Source of the DNA: Streptomyces achromogenes
GTDB lineage: Bacteria > Actinomycetota > Actinomycetes > Streptomycetales > Streptomycetaceae
NCBI RefSeq assembly: GCF_030816715.1
Contig: NZ_JAUSYH010000001.1
Span: forward strand, 6,262,001 to 6,326,000
Reading direction: 5' to 3'
Length of the DNA: 64,000 nt
Shown: positions 19,535 through 29,990 of the stretch, one piece after another
Layout: each line of letters starts with the position of its first letter
How positions within the stretch are numbered: the stretch's first letter is position 1
The notes under the pieces: model-generated
The model's database searches: none
Told to the model about the DNA's origin: nothing
Seen by the model: the letters and a program-made list of their open reading frames with translations, nothing else
Made by a program: the position numbers and the translations under genes

Positions 19535-20434
19535 CTAGAGCCAGCCGGCGAACTCCAGCAGCAGCTCCGCGTCCTTGCGGCGTCCCACCCGCAGCGCGCG
19601 CACGCCGGACTCCACCGCCCGGAACAGGGTCCAGCCCCGTACCCGCTCCTGGTCCAGCTCCAGCGACTCCGCGAGCCGCTTCACCCGTCGGCGGGTACTC
19701 GCCGCCCCGGACGGCGAGGCGATCAGGTCCTCCACCCGGTCCCGCACCAGCCGGGCGAGATCGAACGCGCGCTCACCGGCCACCGGGTCCGGCCCCACCG
19801 CGAGCCACGGCATCCGCTCGCCCGCCAGCACCTTGCTCTGCCGGAACGTCCCGTGCAGCAAGAGATGCTCGGGCGGCGCGGCCAGCAGGCCCTCGCGCGC
19901 GGCGAGCGCCGCGTCCACCAGGGCGGCCACGTCGGGCTCGGCCGAGGCGCTCGCCCGCATGGCCTCCGCCTGCCGCCCGGTGCGTTCGGCGACGCTCTCG
20001 AAGGGATGGCCGACCGGGGGCTCCACCCACAACCGCCGCAGCGTCCCGGCCGCCTCCAGCAGCGCCTTCGCCTCGGGCAGGGACCGCACGGACACGTCGG
20101 GGTGCAGCCGCTCGAGAAGCAGTGCCCCGGGCGTCGTCGGCCCCTCCAGCAGCTGGACGGCGCCCAGGCCGTCCCAGTGGGTCAGCGCGGCCCGCTCGGC
20201 CTCGGGCCGGAACCGGGGCGGGGCCAGCTTCAGCACGGCCGGCGACCCGTCCGCCCGCCGCACCAGCACGACGAGGCTGGTCCGGCCGCCCGGCGCCTGC
20301 ACCCGGTCGACGGTCAACTCGCGTAGCGCGACGGCCTGTCGAACCGCCTGAGGCAGCGTCTCCAACCAGCCGTCACCGTCCGGTGCCGTCTCACCGAGCG
20401 CTCGGACCAGACGCTGAGGCGGTTCGAAAACCAT
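19535..20434 (-). CDS. Aminoglycoside-phosphotransferase-like protein, catalytic loop degenerate
   Basis: Protein of 299 residues with the APH/kinase fold closest in wording to the streptomycin 6-phosphotransferase group. The segment that is normally HGDLHxxN reads HGTFRQSK (near residue 193), so the catalytic Asp and the metal-binding Asn are both replaced. The Mg-binding IDP segment reads AVGPDP. The Lys of the nucleotide site is plausible in AVLKLAPP. The ATG at 20434 has GGAAGG 13 bases upstream. Whether it is a dead kinase with a binding role or an unusual enzyme is open; calling it a resistance gene would be unsafe. Confidence 0.7.
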   Translation of the reverse strand: MVFEPPQRLVRALGETAPDGDGWLETLPQAVRQAVALRELTVDRVQAPGGRTSLVVLVRRADGSPAVLKLAPPRFRPEAERAALTHWDGLGAVQLLEGPTTPGALLLERLHPDVSVRSLPEAKALLEAAGTLRRLWVEPPVGHPFESVAERTGRQAEAMRASASAEPDVAALVDAALAAREGLLAAPPEHLLLHGTFRQSKVLAGERMPWLAVGPDPVAGERAFDLARLVRDRVEDLIASPSGAASTRRRVKRLAESLELDQERVRGWTLFRAVESGVRALRVGRRKDAELLLEFAGWL

Positions 20435-20565
20435 GCGCGAGTCGTTCCCTTCCGTCTCCCGGTCAAGCCGTGGGCGTCCCCGCGGCCGCTGTCGCCGCAA
20501 CCGCCGCCTGTCGCCGCCGAACCCGAGCCCGTCGCCGCGACACGGGCCGTCGCCCGAGCCCACGT

Positions 20566-21066
20566 CTAACGCGCGATCGCTCCCGCGGCCGCGTCCGGAG
20601 CCGCCGCGGACGCCGAGCCCGTGGCCGGATCCGTACCGTTGCGCTCGGCGAGCCCAGGGAAGGCTACGCTCCCGCCCCGCCAGCGCGCCGCGCGGACCGC
20701 CGCCTCCCGCAGCGCACTCGCGGCGTCCCGCCGCCGTGCTCCCGCGGCTGCCCGCACCAGGTCGGAGTACACCCCGGCCACCCGGTCCTCCAGGTCGGCG
20801 GCGAGCCGGACCGCCGTCGCGGAGTCCGCCACCGGGAACGGCAGCGCGTAGCCGGCGCTCGCGGCGACCGGCTCGGCGCCCAGACCGCGCACTTCACGCG
20901 CCAGCGCGTCCCGCCGAGCCCGGTGCGCGTCGTAGGCCGCCCGCGCCTCGGTGCTCCGGCCCTCGCCGACGCGGCCGCCGACCACCCCGTACCCGTACAC
21001 GGCGGCGTGCTCGGCGGCCAGCACCGCCTGGAGCGCCGTCAGCTCCGCGCCCGTCTCCCCGCTCAT
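20566..21066 (-). CDS. DUF4439 ferritin-like protein
   Basis: Protein of 166 residues, almost all helical, with the pattern of an actinobacterial ferritin-like four-helix bundle (DUF4439): ALQAVLAAEHAAVYGYGVVG near residue 10 and YDAHRARRDALAREV near residue 45. The two HxxE-like spots could bind metal, but a full di-iron set is not obvious. A 25-residue Ala-rich tail ends it. Its ATG overlaps the stop of the upstream lipoprotein gene by four bases, so the two are coupled. Function unknown. Confidence 0.75.
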   Translation of the reverse strand: MSGETGAELTALQAVLAAEHAAVYGYGVVGGRVGEGRSTEARAAYDAHRARRDALAREVRGLGAEPVAASAGYALPFPVADSATAVRLAADLEDRVAGVYSDLVRAAAGARRRDAASALREAAVRAARWRGGSVAFPGLAERNGTDPATGSASAAAPDAAAGAIAR

Positions 21067-21692
21067 CGCGTTCCCTCCGTCAGCAGATAGGCGTGCGCCG
21101 CGCCGGCCGCCGCCACCGAGGCGAGCAGCCGGGCCAGCTCGCCCGGAACGTCCAGCAGCTCCGCGGCCCGGCGGTCGGCGAGCGCCCGCTCGGCGGCGGC
21201 GAGCCCGACGAGGGCGTCCCGCTCGGTCGCCGGGGCGACGGCGGACGGCGGGGCGGCGGACGGTGGGGCCGAGACGCCGGCCGGCGCGGTCGCGGGCGCC
21301 GCGGGGGCGGAGCCGGTGACGGGGGCCGAGGGACCGCCGGTGCCGGGTCCGGTGCCGGTGCGGTCGCCGGTTGCCGTGGGGGAGGGGGACGCCGTGCCGA
21401 CGCCCCCGAACGCCGCCACATGCCGGACGACCTCCGCCCGCAGCGGAGCCAGCCGCGCCGCCAGCGCCGGATGGACGGCGAGCGCGGCGTCGTACCGCGC
21501 GACCAGACCGCTGCTCTCCTGCGCCGCACGCGCGCGTACCCGCTCAGCCACCGACGGGGTGCCGCTCGCGCGCTTCGCGCTCTCCTCGGGACCGGCGGAG
21601 CAGCCCGTCAGCAGGGCGGCCCCGGCGGCCGAGGCGAGCAGGGTTCTTCTGCGCGGCCCCGAGGGGGTGCGCGAGGGGTGGGGGAGCGGCAC
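21063..21692 (-). CDS. Putative lipoprotein with low-complexity linker
   Basis: Protein of 209 residues. A basic start (SRTPSGPRRR) and a hydrophobic segment end in the lipobox LLTGC (Cys near residue 26), predicting a membrane-anchored lipoprotein. A helical part, then an Ala/Pro/Thr/Gly-rich stretch of about 60 residues, then a helical end follow. The GTG at 21692 has GAGG about nine bases upstream; longer forms run into the rimP promoter region. It is translationally coupled to the DUF4439 gene. Function unknown; a shared cell-surface role is an inference. It is divergent from rimP. Confidence 0.68.
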   Translation of the reverse strand: MPLPHPSRTPSGPRRRTLLASAAGAALLTGCSAGPEESAKRASGTPSVAERVRARAAQESSGLVARYDAALAVHPALAARLAPLRAEVVRHVAAFGGVGTASPSPTATGDRTGTGPGTGGPSAPVTGSAPAAPATAPAGVSAPPSAAPPSAVAPATERDALVGLAAAERALADRRAAELLDVPGELARLLASVAAAGAAHAYLLTEGTR

Positions 21693-21934
21693 GGCAGACG
21701 TCCTCGGCGAACTCGTACGGAACCCGGACCGGTACCCGGACCTGTCCTGGCGGGCGGCGAACCCGTGATCACCGTACCCGCGCGGCCCCCGCGCACCACT
21801 CAGCGGCACCGCGCGCGGGAGCCCACGCCACCCTCCGTGCACAGGTGGACGGCAACACTCCCTGCGACCGGATACCCTTTGACCAGACACGAGCCCCCAC
21901 CCACAACAGCACACGCGGCCGAGGAGTCACCCGG

Positions 21935-22459
21935 ATGAGCACCACCCAGAGCGAGAGGCTGCGAGAGCTCCTGGAACCGCTCGTCGCCTCCCAGGGTCTG
22001 GATCTCGAGGAGATCACCGTGGACTCGGTAGGCCGCAGAAGAGTGCTGAGCGTCGTCGTCGACTCCGACACCGGAGCGGACCTGGACCGGATCGCCGATG
22101 TGAGCCGCGTGCTCTCGGCGAAGCTCGACGAGACGGACGCGATGGGCGAGGGCGAGTACACCCTCGAGGTCGGCACCCCGGGCGCGGAGCGCGCCCTCAC
22201 CGAACACCGGCACTACGTGCGCGCCACCGGCCGGCTGGTCCGCTTCCAGCTCGGCGCGGGCGGCGAGCTGGTCGCCCGGATCCTGACGGTCGACGACGAG
22301 GGGCTCGACGTCGAGGTGCCCGGCGTGAAGGGCCGCAAGGCCACCGCCCGCCGACTCGCCTTCGGCGACGTCGACAAGGCGCGCGTACAGGTCGAGTTCA
22401 ACCGCAAGGACGGCTCGGCCGACCACAGCGACAGCAACGAGAAGGAAGAGGAGGCGTAG
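21935..22459 (+). CDS. rimP: Ribosome maturation factor RimP
   Basis: Protein of 174 residues needed for assembly of the 30S subunit. The N-terminal alpha/beta domain (RELLEPLVASQGLDLEEITV) and the TLEVGTPGAERALTEHRHY segment are characteristic. A charged C-terminal tail (SDSNEKEEEA) ends it. GAGGAG stands eight bases before the ATG. It heads the operon with nusA two bases downstream, the standard order in bacteria. Confidence 0.94.
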   Translation: MSTTQSERLRELLEPLVASQGLDLEEITVDSVGRRRVLSVVVDSDTGADLDRIADVSRVLSAKLDETDAMGEGEYTLEVGTPGAERALTEHRHYVRATGRLVRFQLGAGGELVARILTVDDEGLDVEVPGVKGRKATARRLAFGDVDKARVQVEFNRKDGSADHSDSNEKEEEA

Positions 22460-22461
22460 CC

Positions 22462-23448
22462 GTGGACATCGACATGAGCGCCCTGCGGGGCTTGGTGCGG
22501 GAGAAGGAGATCTCCTTCGACCTGCTGGTCGAGGCGATCGAGTCGGCCCTCCTCATCGCCTACCACCGCACCGAGGGAAGCCGCCGTCACGCGCGCGTGG
22601 AGCTCGACCGGCAATCGGGGCACGTGACCGTGTGGGCGAAGGAGGACCCCGAGGACATCGAGGAGGGGCAGGAGCCCCGTACGTTCGACGACACCCCGTC
22701 CGACTTCGGCCGTATCGCCGCCACCACCGCCAAGCAGGTCATCCTGCAGCGCCTGCGCGACGCCGAGGACGACGCGACGCTCGGCGAGTACGCCGGCCGT
22801 GAGGGCGACATCGTCACCGGCGTGGTCCAGCAGGGCCGCGACCCGAAGAACGTGCTCGTGGACATCGGCAAGCTGGAGGCCATCCTGCCGGTGCAGGAGC
22901 AGGTGCCGGGCGAGACGTACCCGCACGGCCTGCGACTGCGGTCGTACGTCGTCCGGGTGGCGAAGGGCGTGCGCGGCCCGTCCGTCACCCTCTCCCGGAC
23001 GCACCCCAACCTGGTGAAGAAGCTCTTCGCGCTGGAGGTGCCGGAGATCGCCGACGGGTCCGTCGAGATCGCCGCCATCGCCCGCGAGGCCGGTCACCGC
23101 ACGAAGATCGCCGTCAGGTCCACCCGTTCGGGCCTGAATGCCAAGGGCGCCTGCATCGGCCCCATGGGCGGCCGGGTGCGCAACGTCATGGGCGAACTCA
23201 ACGGCGAGAAGATCGACATCGTGGACTGGTCGGACGACCCGGCCGAGATGGTGGCGAACGCCCTGTCCCCGGCCCGCGTCTCCAAGGTGGAGGTCGTGGA
23301 CCTCGGGGCCCGTTCCGCGCGGGTGACCGTGCCGGACTACCAGCTGTCCCTGGCGATCGGCAAGGAGGGGCAGAACGCCCGTCTCGCCGCCCGCCTGACC
23401 GGCTGGCGGATCGACATCCGTCCGGACACCGAACAGGCTGAGGAATAG
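22462..23448 (+). CDS. nusA: Transcription termination/antitermination factor NusA
   Basis: Protein of 328 residues with the N-terminal RNA-polymerase-binding domain (DLLVEAIESALLIAYHRTEG), an S1 domain (REGDIVTGVVQQGRDPKNVL, about residue 115) and two KH domains (GACIGPMGGRVRNVM, AIGKEGQNARLAARLTGW). It lacks the acidic C-terminal repeats of the E. coli protein, as is normal in actinobacteria. The GTG at 22462 has GGAGG at good spacing; an ATG four codons later is an alternative. Confidence 0.95.
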   Translation: MDIDMSALRGLVREKEISFDLLVEAIESALLIAYHRTEGSRRHARVELDRQSGHVTVWAKEDPEDIEEGQEPRTFDDTPSDFGRIAATTAKQVILQRLRDAEDDATLGEYAGREGDIVTGVVQQGRDPKNVLVDIGKLEAILPVQEQVPGETYPHGLRLRSYVVRVAKGVRGPSVTLSRTHPNLVKKLFALEVPEIADGSVEIAAIAREAGHRTKIAVRSTRSGLNAKGACIGPMGGRVRNVMGELNGEKIDIVDWSDDPAEMVANALSPARVSKVEVVDLGARSARVTVPDYQLSLAIGKEGQNARLAARLTGWRIDIRPDTEQAEE

Positions 23449-23550
23449 ATCTCGGCCTGAGTGGGCTGAGATCACGTCAGAGTTCTGTGCGGCAAGCGTT
23501 CGACTCCAGCCCCGAAGGGATGAGGTCGGCGCGGGGAGGTAGACTTAGCT

Positions 23551-23847
23551 GTGTCTGGCCGGACGCACGCCGGAGTATGCCCTGAACGCACCTGTGTGGG
23601 GTGCCGGGAGCGAGCGGCCAAGACGGAGCTGCTGCGCATCGTGGCGATCAAGGACGCATGTGTCCCTGATCCACGCGGTACGCTGCCCGGCCGGGGTGCG
23701 TATCTGCATCCCGCCCCGTTCTGTCTCGATCAGGCGGTACGCCGGCGGGCGTTCACGAGGGCGTTGCGAGCCCCGGGAGCGCTCGACACAAAGGTGTTGC
23801 GCCAGTACGTCGAGCAGACGACCGTTGCCGAGCAGGCAACACCGTAA
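23551..23847 (+). CDS. ylxR: YlxR family RNA-binding protein (DUF448)
   Basis: Protein of 98 residues. The YlxR signature is visible: PERTCVGCRERAAKTELLRI, then DPRGTLPGRGAYLHP. This small basic protein between nusA and infB is thought to bind RNA; it has been implicated in regulation or RNase P modulation in other bacteria. The GTG start has GGGGAGGT about 11 bases upstream. Confidence 0.88.
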   Translation: MSGRTHAGVCPERTCVGCRERAAKTELLRIVAIKDACVPDPRGTLPGRGAYLHPAPFCLDQAVRRRAFTRALRAPGALDTKVLRQYVEQTTVAEQATP

Positions 23848-23913
23848 GAAGGCGTCTCACGGAACCCCCGTGCGGCTCTGGTACCCCGCGAGTTGGAAGT
23901 AGGTCGAGATTGC

Positions 23914-23946
23914 GATGAGCACTCGATGAGCACGCGATGAGTACGC
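23914..23946. repeat. Three tandem 11-bp repeats in the infB leader
   Basis: Units GATGAGCACTC, GATGAGCACGC and GATGAGTACGC stand in a row 48 bases upstream of infB. Each contains an ATG that opens only short frames. They may be a leader feature or simple slippage. Confidence 0.6.
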
Positions 23947-23994
23947 CCATGAAGTAGCGACGGTCCGGACACACCCGGACCTAAAAGGAGCGAA

Positions 23995-27135
<3,141 letters not shown>

Positions 27136-27148
27136 GCACCCGTGGTGC

Positions 27149-27187
27149 GCACCGGCCGGCGGGGGATCCTTCCCCGCCGGCCGGTGC
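27149..27187 (+). terminator. Terminator after infB
   Basis: Perfect 16-bp GC-rich stem (GCACCGGCCGGCGGGG and its complement) around a seven-base loop, 13 bases after the infB stop. Downstream rbfA genes therefore depend on read-through or their own promoter. Confidence 0.85.
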
Positions 27188-27315
27188 GGCGTCCGGCGGA
27201 CGTGAGCGGGCAAAACCCCGTCGAGTCACCGCCGTGAACGCTGTACCGTTCTTGATGTCCCTGCCCCCTGGCGGCAGGGCCGTCGATCCCGTACCGGCGG
27301 GTGAACCGGTTACAC

Positions 27316-27609
27316 ATGTACGTGGGGACACTGTCCTTCGACCTCCTCCTCGGCGACGTGCACTCGCTGAAGGAGAAGCGCTCCGTCATCCGTCCGATCG
27401 TCGCCGAGCTCCAGCGCAAGTACGCGGTGAGCGCGGCCGAGGTGGACAATCAGAACCTCCACCGCAGGGCCGAGATCGGCCTCGCCGTGGTCTCCGGTGA
27501 CGCGGAGCATCTGACCGACGTCCTGGACCGGTGCGAACGGCTGGTGGCCGCCCGCCCCGAAGTGGAGCTGCTGTCGGTAAGGCGCCGCTTCCACGGCGAG
27601 GACGACTGA
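27316..27609 (+). CDS. DUF503 family protein
   Basis: Protein of 97 residues of the small conserved DUF503 (YlxP-like) family found between infB and rbfA in many Gram-positive bacteria. The signature is HSLKEKRSVIRPIVAELQRK. A GTG at 27301, five codons upstream, is an alternative start; neither has a strong ribosome binding site. The function is not established; its place suggests ribosome assembly. Confidence 0.85.
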   Translation: MYVGTLSFDLLLGDVHSLKEKRSVIRPIVAELQRKYAVSAAEVDNQNLHRRAEIGLAVVSGDAEHLTDVLDRCERLVAARPEVELLSVRRRFHGEDD

Positions 27610-27661
27610 CACCGACCGACCACGTGAAGAACGCAACAAGGAAAGAACGGGAGACGGACCA

Positions 27662-28111
27662 GTGGCCGACAACGCGCGCGCCAAGAGGCTGGCGGACCTC
27701 ATCCGAGAGGTGGTGGCCCAGAAGCTGCAGCGCGGGATCAAGGACCCGCGGCTCGGTTCCCACGTCACCATCACGGACACCCGGGTCACCGGCGACCTCA
27801 GGGAAGCGACCGTCTTCTACACCGTGTACGGCGACGACGAGGAGCGGGCGGCCGCGGCGGCGGGCCTGGAGAGCGCCAAGGGCGTCCTGCGCTCCGAGGT
27901 GGGCCGTGCGGCCGGCGTGAAGTTCACGCCGACGCTGGCCTTCGTGGCCGACGCCCTGCCGGACAACGCCCGCACCATCGACGACCTCCTCGACAGGGCG
28001 CGCGCCGCCGACGAGAAGGTCCGCGAGGTGTCCGCGGGCGCCGGGTACGCCGGCGAGGCCGACCCGTACCGCAAGCCCGGCGACGAGGACGAGACGGACG
28101 ACTCCGCCTGA
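27662..28111 (+). CDS. rbfA: Ribosome-binding factor A
   Basis: Protein of 149 residues that helps the final maturation of the 16S rRNA 5' end on the 30S subunit. Recognised by RAKRLADLIREVVAQKLQRG at the start, the KH-like fold, and KFTPTLAFVADALPDNARTI near residue 90. A 35-residue acidic tail follows. GTG start with GGGAGACGG upstream. Its stop shares one base with the truB start. Confidence 0.95.
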   Translation: MADNARAKRLADLIREVVAQKLQRGIKDPRLGSHVTITDTRVTGDLREATVFYTVYGDDEERAAAAAGLESAKGVLRSEVGRAAGVKFTPTLAFVADALPDNARTIDDLLDRARAADEKVREVSAGAGYAGEADPYRKPGDEDETDDSA

Positions 28112-29016
28112 TGAACGGCAAGCAGAACACGCCCGACGGCCTTGTCATCGTCGACAAGCCGTCGGGCTTCACTTCGCACGACGTCGTGGCCAAGATGCGG
28201 GGGATCGCCAAGACCCGCCGCGTCGGCCACGCCGGCACGCTCGACCCGATGGCGACGGGCGTTCTCGTCCTCGGCGTCGAGAAGGCGACGAAGCTCCTCG
28301 GGCACCTCGCGCTCACCGAGAAGGAGTACCTGGGCACGATCCGGCTCGGCCAGACGACCCTGACCGACGACGCGGAGGGCGAGATCACGGGGTCCACGGA
28401 CGCCTCGAAGGTCACCCGGGACGCGATCGACGCGGGCATCGCCAAGCTGAGCGGCGACATCATGCAGGTGCCGTCCAAGGTCAGCGCCATCAAGATCAAC
28501 GGTGTGCGCTCCTACAAGCGCGCCCGGGACGGCGAGGACTTCGACATCCCGGCCCGCCCGGTCACCGTCTCGGCCTTCTCGGTGTACGACGTCCGTGACG
28601 CCGTCGCCGAGGACGGCACCCCGGTGACCGACCTGGTGGTGTCGGTCGTCTGCTCCTCCGGCACGTACATCCGCGCCCTCGCCCGGGACCTGGGCGCGGA
28701 CCTCGGCGTCGGCGGCCACCTCACCGCCCTGCGCCGCACCCGCGTCGGCCCGTACAAGCTGGACGCGGCGAAGACCCTCGACCAGCTGCAGCAGGAGCTG
28801 AGCGTGCTGCCGATCGCCGACGCGGCCGCCGCGGCGTTCCCCCGCTGGAACGTGGACGCCAGACGCGCCCGGCTGCTCCTGAACGGCGTACGCCTGGAGA
28901 TGCCCGACGAGTACGCGGGCGCGGGCGCGGTGGCCGTGTTCGACCCCGAGGGCCGCTTCCTGGCCCTGGTGGAGGAGCAGAAGGGCAAGGCGAAGAGCCT
29001 CGCCGTGCTCGGCTGA
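28111..29016 (+). CDS. truB: tRNA pseudouridine(55) synthase
   Basis: Protein of 301 residues that makes pseudouridine 55 in the T-loop of tRNAs. Motifs visible are GLVIVDKPSGFTSHDVV, the catalytic segment GHAGTLDPMATGVL (Asp near residue 47), KEYLGTIRLG, and CSSGTYIRALARDLG. The ATG overlaps the rbfA TGA by one base. A strong hairpin follows, closing the unit. Confidence 0.96.
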   Translation: MNGKQNTPDGLVIVDKPSGFTSHDVVAKMRGIAKTRRVGHAGTLDPMATGVLVLGVEKATKLLGHLALTEKEYLGTIRLGQTTLTDDAEGEITGSTDASKVTRDAIDAGIAKLSGDIMQVPSKVSAIKINGVRSYKRARDGEDFDIPARPVTVSAFSVYDVRDAVAEDGTPVTDLVVSVVCSSGTYIRALARDLGADLGVGGHLTALRRTRVGPYKLDAAKTLDQLQQELSVLPIADAAAAAFPRWNVDARRARLLLNGVRLEMPDEYAGAGAVAVFDPEGRFLALVEEQKGKAKSLAVLG

Positions 29017-29038
29017 GCCGTCCTCGCTTCCGGACTGT

Positions 29039-29084
29039 CCGTGGAGCGGCGGCGAACACGGGGTGCTGCGCCGCCGCTCCACGG
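29039..29084 (+). terminator. Terminator after truB
   Basis: Perfect 15-bp stem (CCGTGGAGCGGCGGC and its complement) around a 16-base loop, 22 bases after the truB stop. Confidence 0.85.
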
Positions 29085-29268
29085 TCCCCCCTCGGTTCCC
29101 CCACCTCTAGCCTGCGTCCGACGCCGGGTGTTCATTCACCCGTCCGGGCAGGCGCTCGGAGTGAACCGAGGGAGTGCAGGGGGGCGCTTTCGTTCCGCGA
29201 TCCGTCCCGCTGATCGTTCGCGCCTACCGTCGACCGGAGGGCACGCGGGCGCGGTGGGAGGTACGGCG

Positions 29269-29990
29269 ATGGCGGGACGGGGCCCGCGGACACCGCGGCA
29301 CGACTCCCTGAGGAGCACGTCGCGGGACGGCCGGACGGATCCTGGCGGCACCCGCGACGACGATCCCGGCGTTCCCCTCGGCGCCGACGCCTCCCTGGTC
29401 CGCATCCGCGACCTGGCCGGCCGGCCACGCGGCGCCGGCTTCGTCGCCGACCACCATGGCACGGTGCTCACCAGCCACGAGGCGGTCGACGGCCTCTCCC
29501 GGCTCGTGGTCCACGCCGCGGGCGACCGCAGCTGCGTCGTGAGCGCCGACGCGGTCACCCCGCTGCCCGAGCTCGATCTGGCGCTCGTCCGCACCGAAGG
29601 CCTCGGCGCGGACCCGTTGCCGGTGACCGTACGGGAGGGCGTCGAGCCCGGCCGGTACGTCCGGCTGATCGCCGGCTGCTGGCGCGAGGCGCGGGTCCTG
29701 GCCCAGACGCCCGTGACGTACACGGCCACGGACCGCCTCCACCTGCTCGGCGGGGCCATCGAGCTGGCGATCGGCACGGCGGGCCGGGACGCGCTGCGGC
29801 TGGGCGGCGGCGCGGCCGGCGGGCCGGTCCTCGACGCCGCCACCGGCGCGGTCGTCGCCGTCCTCGGCACGGCACTGCGCTCCGGCCCCCGCGACACCGG
29901 CTTCGCCGTCGCCCTGCGCCCCACACCCACGACGCCGCCCGGTGACGCACCGGTGAGCCAAGAGAGCCCGGGTGGCCGTCGGCGGCCCGG
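29269..29990 (+). pseudogene. 5' part of frame-split gene: trypsin-like domain without catalytic Ser
   Basis: The ATG at 29269 with GGGAGG upstream opens a trypsin-like beta-barrel of about 240 residues. His is present in VLTSHEAV (H70) and Asp in LDLALVR (D103). The serine loop, normally GxSGGP, reads GAAGGP (Ala at 183), so proteolysis is not expected. From about 29955-29990 the protein-like frame moves by +1 into the next feature; the old frame stays open to 30957 but becomes Arg/Gly nonsense. The new frame has a stop at 29954-29956, which limits where the shift can be. I read the two parts as one gene broken by an indel, a sequencing error, or less likely a programmed shift. The end coordinate is approximate. 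Confidence 0.65.
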
